Shown: one piece after another, positions 57,535 to 64,000 of the stretch
Position numbering within the stretch: the first letter of the stretch is position 1
Layout: each line of letters opens with the position of its first letter
Source of the DNA: Trema orientale
Taxonomy: Eukaryota; Streptophyta; Magnoliopsida; Rosales; Cannabaceae
DNA: 64,000 bases
Direction of reading: 5' to 3'
NCBI GenBank assembly: GCA_002914845.1
Contig: JXTC01000301.1
Location: forward strand, 238,390-302,389
Position numbers and translations under genes: made by a program
Notes under the pieces: model-generated
Seen by the model: the letters and a program-made list of their open reading frames with translations, nothing else
Told to the model about the DNA's origin: nothing
Database searches by the model: none

Positions 57535-58234
57535 TTAGAGATTGAGGCTACGACCTGAGAATAGCTGAGCAAGTCTAAAAATGAAACCAACCGGCCATGG
57601 CTCGATCTGGGTCACCAGGAAAGAAAGCCGCCCTAGTCGGATTTTATGCTTCGTGCCAACAACGAATCCTAAGCGAAAGGCCAGAGAACCAGGAAATAGC
57701 CGACCATCAATATAGCGGTATAACCCCGACCAAGAGGATGGATACAGGACGCGAACCCAGGAGGAGCCGGCACCTGGCCCAATCACATACTCGCATCCGT
57801 ACAAGCGGATAGGTGAGATTTCTTTTTATCTTTTCAGGGACACGTGGGAGTCAACCCTAACCTTTGGAGGACCACAAAGCCACTATAAATAGCCTCATAA
57901 TTGCCTGAAAGAGGTAAGCCGCCACAAATCCCAAAGACCCTATTTACCCCTTTTTGCCTTTTCTCCTCTCATTATCGTCCATTCATTATCGGATCACTAT
58001 TCCATTGAATACTCCACTGAATATGCTACTAACCACCTTTCTGCTGAGGAGATTTGGCAGGTACCACACCGGTACCACCCATTACTAGTTGGTGAAAAGT
58101 CCAGGCATAATCTTTTTCAAGGTTGTATGGACCACACCTACATCAAATCTGGATTTTGGCTTCTCTTGAGGAAGAACCACTCAAGGGCGCGTGGCGCGCG
58201 TTGGTTCGCGGACGAAAATCCACACCAACATCTA
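57535..58234 (+). mobile_element. LTR-like fossil, possibly Ty3/Gypsy
   Basis: A roughly 700-bp GC-rich island in AT-rich DNA. It contains CACTATAAATAGCC near 57881 (TATA-like) followed by a pyrimidine-rich leader, and ends with AAAATCCACACCAACA near 58231. The style is that of a plant Gypsy LTR or solo LTR. No coding domains attached; target duplication not found, left end approximate. Short frames on both strands are not protein-like. Confidence 0.4.
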
Positions 58235-58239
58235 CCTAT

Positions 58240-58727
58240 ATGGGTTTTGTGTCAATAAAAGTTGTATTTGTTTGAGCAGTTTTATAAACTCTCGACCAAT
58301 ATAAACATGTTCTAGTAAGTGCTTTGTTTGTACTCTGTGTCAAGTATTTACCACTATATTTCCTATATTGTTGTGTTACTCAGTGATATGAATTGAGGTT
58401 CGTCTTCTTTTTTGTGTTTTATATAACAGCTTGCATATCTCTTTGTTGCTATATATCTAGCTAGACCCTTTGATGGAAATATCTTCCAATAAAGGTCTTC
58501 TTGGTCTTCTTTACTGCAGTTTATATCAATGATTGCAACATTTTTACGTTTGCATCCTTTGTCATTTTCTTCAACCACGGGAACCGTCCGATATCCCGTC
58601 CAAAGCAAACCTTGAAAGAAGTGGTTACAAATGAAGACTTTCATTAACTTTGAATGGATTTGATTTTTAAGTATATTTCTAACAGCATTAGAGCAACATT
58701 ATAACAGCATTATATATGTAGATATGC
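58240..58727. other. Intergenic with an unassigned minus-strand frame
   Basis: A 93-codon minus frame (58363-58644) begins at an ATG and has protein-like composition, but I recognise no domain. Not called as a gene. Confidence 0.4.
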
Positions 58728-58932
58728 GGGTTTGATTTAAATGGCTACAACAATATTTACCCATGGATGGTTACAATGGTTTAAGCCGTTAGATCTAATA
58801 TCCTACGGTGGTGATTAGTTTGGTGGTTGGCCAAAAAAATTTAATGCTGACCAAAAAAATTTAATGCTATCACTACTTTTTTAAGTACCCATCCATGGTC
58901 ACAAAAAAATTGTAACCATTGAGAAGTCTTCC
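58728..58932. mobile_element. MITE family E, copy 2
   Basis: Left AATGGCTACAACAATATTTA and CCCATGGATGGTTAC; right inverted GTACCCATCCATGGTCAC and TTGTAACCATTGAGAAGTC. Related to 26031-26284. A 21-bp internal duplication (CCAAAAAAATTTAATGCT twice, near 58830 and 58850). Confidence 0.6.
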
Positions 58933-58939
58933 GTAGATA

Positions 58940-59630
58940 TGCACTCCTATATTTCTTTAATCTGTTAATTTACATAACTTTATTTCTATAAGTACGTGAA
59001 TTAGTTAGAATGTGATGTGTAGAAAAGATCTAGAATTCTCCATCATTACTAAGGCAACATATTATACAGTTGATTTTTTTATTAGTTATAAAACTCAACT
59101 AAAATAATCTTGCAATCGATTGTTCCTAGCGCAATACTCCGAACAGTCCTGAAATTATTGATGAGATATGATGATTAAGAATCACAATGAAAACGCAAAT
59201 ATGTGAATACTAAAATGAGTAATCCTAACCCCATGAACTTGGTAATCTGCCATGAGTTATTTAATCCTAGTTTCTAACGTAATAAAGGGTAAGAGAGCTT
59301 ATGTGTGTAAATGTGTCATGTCATGGTTTTTAGACCAAATGAAGTTTGAGTTTTCTTCAAATACTTGTCCTTTGGTAAATCTTTCTTGGTTATTTTTGCG
59401 AAAGTAAGATATTTTTGATATTCTCGGTGAAAATATAAAATCACATATCCTAATAAACATGCCATTGGTATATATGAAATGTCACAGAACTTTCAAAAAA
59501 TAATAATAAAAGAATAGAAATTGTAGTAATAACAAAGAATGACATGTCGTCATATGAAACAAGAATTAATTAAGACTTAAGGTCGACATGTCATTACTAG
59601 TATTCGACTTGAAAAAAATGCTATCAAAAT
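58940..59630. other. Intergenic, nothing recognised
   Basis: No gene or paired ends. Confidence 0.55.
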
Positions 59631-59636
59631 TCATAA

Positions 59637-60120
59637 TTGAAACTACAAAAAATATCGTCGTTTGCTACCAGATTTTCAGCTACAAAATGCAATTGGTAGA
59701 AAGAAATCAGATTTTGCTACCAAGTTGCAGTAGCAAAATAGTATTGGTGGAAAATCGCATTAAAATGATACCAAAATTTTTTGCTACTAAATATTTGGCA
59801 GCATAAATTATTTATCTACTAATTTTGTAGCAAAAAGATGATGGCACCAAAAATAAAATTTGGTGGGCTCATAAGTAATTAGTTATAAAAATTATTTAGT
59901 AGCAAAAAAAAAATCTGCTAATCAAGATTAGACATTCTTCTACCACAATAATGGTAGCAAAGAATCTACATAATTTTTGCTACTAAATTATTTGGTAGCA
60001 AAACAAATGCAAGACTTTTAGTGACTTAATATTTGGTAGCAAAAAAATTTATACGAAATTATGTATTTTTTTCCCCTCTACGAACAACTTCGCTACCGTA
60101 AAATATTTAGATTTTTTAGT
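59637..60120. mobile_element. CACTA-like fragment with GGTAGCAAAA motifs
   Basis: Begins near AACTACAAAAAATATCGTCG, similar to the CACTACAAAAAAxxxCG terminus of plant CACTA elements, followed by TTTGCTACCA and its complement TGGTAGCAAAA repeated many times on both strands (59658, 59718, 59740, 59790, 59828, 59952, 59990, 60036). Dense inverted short repeats are a CACTA subterminal feature. The other terminus is missing and no transposase is present. Confidence 0.55.
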
Positions 60121-60129
60121 TCAAATTCT

Positions 60130-60439
60130 TATAGCGAAAAAGACAATTAGATTTACTAAATAAATTTACTTTATTTATTATAGAAATGTTCTAGTAAAAA
60201 TACAAATTTAGTTTAAGTGTTAATTTTTTTAAAAAAAATTCAAATCTAATAGGTATTTTGTATGACAATTAGGTAATTAACCTTTCTTTAAATTTAAATG
60301 TTAATCGGTTTTCAAACTTAATACCTAAGAATAAGCTAGCATTTTTGATTGGTAATAATAATAACATCGGTACTTGATCATAAATCTTTGGCCTAAGTAT
60401 ATCAACATTGATTCAGTCAGTAAAAAGTTGACTAATAAT
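60130..60439. other. AT-rich intergenic
   Basis: Nothing recognised. Confidence 0.5.
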
Positions 60440-61750
60440 CATTAGAGAAATCAGTAAGGACCAAGAAACATCTGATTATGTTTTCATAATGTTATACAAA
60501 AAGGTAATTAGCAAAGAATCATTTTGACATGAGACATTACTCTAAAAGTAATCAAGGACAGTTGGAGTATAATTTTAGTCCTTTAATAGAGTGGCTCTTA
60601 AATTAAATAATTAATAAGCCTGTTTAATTATTTAGGAGCCAACTGTGCATATCCCATAAGATTCTCATGCTACCTTGTGTCAATGATCACACTGAAATTG
60701 GACTGGACCAATTAAATAAAAACTAGACAAAATTAAGTTAGACTACATAAGAGGCTACATGCTTGACCCAGTTACTGGGCCTCGGCATGTAGCACAGTGG
60801 GGGCGATGGAACTTGTCTTAGTTTTAGTAATTTCTAGATAAACTGACAAGTGTGAACATAAAAGGTTTCGTTCATTGGAATATGCCAATTTCCAGAAAAT
60901 AAATTATAGAGAGTCCTACTATTGATTTGGTTCTATAAAATAAGATAGTAGACATAATTAGATAGTCATTCTAATTATGGTTAACTAGATGTTAACAAAT
61001 AAAAAAAAAGAAACAAAAACAAAAACTGATGAGGTAATGAATGACTGATTATTGAATAGAAAAAGTAATAGTCGATAGTCAAATATTACAATGGCCAGAG
61101 AAACTAGGGCTACATGCCACTATCACAGTAATAGTAGTCACGTAGCTCTTCATGGCACTTACCCAGTTTTGTCTTCCTACCTATTGTCTATATATAGGAG
61201 ACTCTAGATACCTCTTTTATAAATTACAGAAACTATACTGAAATTTTGTCAGTTTTTATAGAGAGAAAAGATTTACAAAGATAAGTGAATAGTCTATTTC
61301 CTACTCTTTGTGAATTAAGCCCAATCACTAATTTATTCTTTCCTATATAGTATATAGAGATCACACTCTTGTGTGACTATACACAAGGATAGTTCCGGAA
61401 GATCAATTGGAGGTTGGAGTCATTTTCTTGTTCATCTACAGTCTACAAAAGGTATGATTTTTTACACATATATCTAATATGTTATTATGATACTAGTATG
61501 CTCCTGGTTGTATTTTCTGCTATATTGTTTAATTGAAAACTATTGGTAGATTTTCAAGAAAAACAAATTTTAAAAATACTATTAACTCCTATTTTTTCTA
61601 TAGTCTTTCCAACAGTGTATGTAAGAACCATCATCAAATTGTCAAAAATAAACACAATAATCATATTCACAGTAAGTATACCCATGAATACCCATGAGAT
61701 AACATAAAGGTATACTACTTGTACTGCTACATAGGTGATTGTTTTAAGAT
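60440..61750 (+). mobile_element. LTR-like fossil, possibly Ty1/Copia
   Basis: A TATA-like TCTATATATAGG near 61188 is followed by leader-like sequence (AGAGAGAAAAGATTTACAAA, GGAAGATCAATTGGAGG, AAAGGTATGATTTTTTAC), the arrangement I recall from Copia LTRs. Ends are not resolved and no domains are seen. Old and without coding content. Confidence 0.35.
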
Positions 61751-61751
61751 C

Positions 61752-63604
61752 AATACTATGGGGCACCGGAGTGCTCAACACCACAACGACGTGACAGTCT
61801 TGCTGAAAAATTCGAAAACAAATTTCTGAAAAATAATTTTACCGAAAATGATTTCCGCAGTTTTGTAAACAAATCAAAAATGCAGCGGAATAAGTAATTT
61901 AAAATTTTTCTCGAAACTTTATAAAAAAAAAAAACGTAGGATCTTTGATCTAACATAAATCAATTCATGGATCTTAGTTTAGATAAAACCTGAAAGCGCT
62001 TCACAACCATTAAGCCTTCCCATCTATTCTCTGGAGCCCATTGAATGATCCGGTGTATGGGCACCTTCTAGATTCCCAACGAGAGATGAGTAGACGATTC
62101 AGAAGACGCTCTTCCTTCTTCTTGATTGCACATCTATGGCCATGGGTATCTCTCTCTCAGCAGCCATGAACGAGTTCGGGATTTCTCCTGCGGTGGCTCG
62201 GCTCTCTCACTCTCTCTTTTTCTCTCTCTGTCACACGAAATGCACAGTTACTATGCATGTAATAGGTATGTGAGAACTGTACGAAGGCTTAGGAGAACTT
62301 TTCTCTTAAGTTTTAGAGAGATGTAAACCCTAAAATAGGCTTATTAGGCTCAACTGACCATTCAATTAGTATTGGGCTATATGTGAGCTAGAAAAGGGAC
62401 CTTATAGATCCAAATAGTTTAAGCTCCAATGGGCTAACTACCCACAGTTATAATTAACTCTTAATTATGACTGAGCCTTGTCCATTAATATTAGGGTACT
62501 CTACTATAGGCTCAATATTGCACTCTTAAACTAAATGTCATATATTTTCTGTGAAGCTAATTAACACTTTAATTAACTTAATCTATTTAGCATATACTAT
62601 ACCTGCAAATATACCACCAATGCAATGTCGTACTAGTGAGGTGAAATTACCGTATTACTCCTCTAGTACATATTTACCTTTGAGTTGCCATTTTTCATAT
62701 GATGGATAATAATTGACTACGGTGTTTGTAATTGCCCATACAAACACAGTCAAATTCACAAAGTGAATACCTGGCACCTGGTTTTTTATTGTCCAAGTCC
62801 ATGAAAAAACTCAAAGTGACATTATATGCAGGGTATCCAATTCATGAAGGACGTTCTCGTTAATTCACAAATCTTATCTTCCAAGATACCGGAGTTCGAA
62901 CCATATAATCGGAACTAGTCCTTTAGTAAGTCGAAAAGATAAAACTCATGAAAACAAGTCCGACAATCACTAGGATTAAGGTAATCTTGCAATAGTACTA
63001 GATTAGTGAAAGATAGAATATTGAGTTACGGCACTTAACCTCAAATTCTATTTTCACTTGGTCCAGTTCAGTGCACTTATAACTTTTTTATAACGCACTA
63101 GTGTTTCTATCCGAAGTCAGACACTTCGATGATTGGAAACTTCATCAATCCCGTTGAAATAGACAACACTACATTCTATGGCAAAATAAAGTATTCCATC
63201 TTTATTTGCAGAATGTGAACTTTTAATTTAGACATAATAAAATAAAGAATTTAGTCTCCCACATGTGAATACTTCACATGAACAATTCTTTATTACTCAA
63301 TATTTGTCATGGAAACTTTTAGATGTTTGCGTAATAGAAAAAACATAAACATCACATGTATATAATGGGGACGTAATATGGAATTTATTAACAACAAATA
63401 GATAACACTTAAATCTAATAAACATTGTTTAAAATACCAAACAAAGAGACTGCTTTCTAGGGCATATTCCCAACAAGTCTATTACTGGTGATTCTAATTA
63501 ATAAACTGGGTCTCACATAGGTCCCACTTAAAATATAATTATAATTAGCTAGTAATAGTCTGACACTTCATGAGGTGTTGGGCACTATACTGCCCCATAG
63601 TATT
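61752..63604. mobile_element. Small palindromic MITE split by an LTR
   Basis: Left end ATACTATGGGGCACCGGAGT...CAACACC and right end GGTGTTGGGCACTATACTGC...CATAGTAT are inverted over about 50 bp. Without the LTR insertion and its duplication the element would be about 170 bp. No coding capacity. Confidence 0.6.
61801..63475 (-). mobile_element. Solo LTR, family J, with 5-bp target duplication
   Basis: 1675 bp with TG...CA ends; on the minus strand it starts TGTTGGGAATATGCCC. Perfect 5-bp duplication AGTCT at 61796-61800 and 63476-63480. It lies directly against flanking DNA on both sides with no internal region, so it is a solo LTR. A shorter relative is at 32740-34231. TGTTGGGAAT-type starts are common in Ty1/Copia LTRs, hence a tentative family. 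The ends look whole; it has no coding content. Confidence 0.8.
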
Positions 63605-63609
63605 ACTCT

Positions 63610-64000
63610 TATTTTAACCTATATAAGGACTTCTTTAGTCTACACACAAGTACTTTGCCTGGTTCTTCAAATCCTTTTGGTTGTTATATGCAAATATACT
63701 CCTCTAGCTTTCTATGCAAGAAAAGTTGTCTTTATATCTAGTTGCTCTAACCCAAAAGCGTGCTTAGCTACAATAGATAGGATAGCTCGTATAGATGTAT
63801 GCTTCAACAATACTATCATCAAGTCTAATTAATAATATTTCTTATTAACTTTTGAAGCTACGAATAACAATGGTTCTCATTATTTTTGTGATAAGTCTAA
63901 ATCTTCGTAAACTACGTTTAATTATCTTCTAGTTTCCCTAGCAATCAATGTTTATTACTTATACAAAAAAGTAATATTCATAAGAGAAAACGAAAGTAAC
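63610..64000. other. Intergenic, nothing firm
   Basis: An 85-codon plus frame (63575-63832) begins in the palindromic MITE and has no recognised domain. Not called. Confidence 0.45.

Noticed and set aside
58363-58644. Minus-strand 93-codon gene
   Set aside because: Protein-like composition but no family recognised and no supporting context.
32740-63475. The two family-J LTRs as ends of one giant element
   Set aside because: They are clearly diverged from each other, the interval holds ordinary host genes, and the 61801 copy has its own matching target duplication.

Overview
The window is nuclear DNA from a flowering plant, almost certainly a eudicot. It is AT-rich, has spliced genes with GT-AG introns, and is full of MITEs, tRNA-derived SINEs, LTR fossils and (TA)n, (CT)n and poly-A tracts. 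A linked nuclear pair of plastid-type and mitochondrial-type S13 ribosomal protein genes is weak support for a rosid, because replacement of mitochondrial rps13 by a duplicated plastid-type nuclear gene is known there. The species cannot be named from this sequence alone.

Layout. Positions 1-14 kb hold no convincing host gene, only DNA-transposon derivatives, a LINE 3' end, two SINEs sharing one target, and an LTR-like fossil. At 14168-18992 (+) is a complete four-exon assimilatory nitrate reductase gene (911 aa). From 19 to 39 kb is a gene desert. It contains MITE families, a minisatellite with higher-order structure (27.5-28.4 kb) and a sister array (32.2-32.65 kb), a truncated LTR fossil (32.7-34.2 kb), and a stack of three elements nested at one 16-bp target (34.9-35.95 kb). 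From 39 to 52 kb is a small gene cluster: an intronless calmodulin-like protein (39345-39836 +), a two-exon UDP-glycosyltransferase of the UGT74 type (42100-44710 +), a secreted glycine-rich protein (45330-45758 +), mitochondrial-type S13 (48059-48834 +) and plastid S13 (51125-51987 -, convergent). From 52.1 kb to the end the DNA is again mobile and repetitive: three elements stacked upstream of plastid S13, a 0.7-kb foldback, more MITEs, a CACTA-like fragment, LTR fossils, and an LTR with matching 5-bp target duplications inserted in a small palindromic element.

The genes do not form one pathway. Nitrate reductase is cytosolic nitrogen assimilation, the UGT is small-molecule glucosylation, the CML is calcium sensing, the glycine-rich protein is probably extracellular, and the two S13 genes serve organellar translation. 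The S13 pair is the one functional relationship: same intron positions and phases, similar exon lengths, convergent neighbours about 2.3 kb apart.

The strongest observations are the S13 pair, the nested insertion stack on one target site, the higher-order minisatellite, one MITE family with recoverable 8-bp target duplications at three sites, and the MITE pile-up about 113 bp upstream of the plastid S13 start. I found no unknown multigene system. All homology calls come from memory of the families and were not checked by search.
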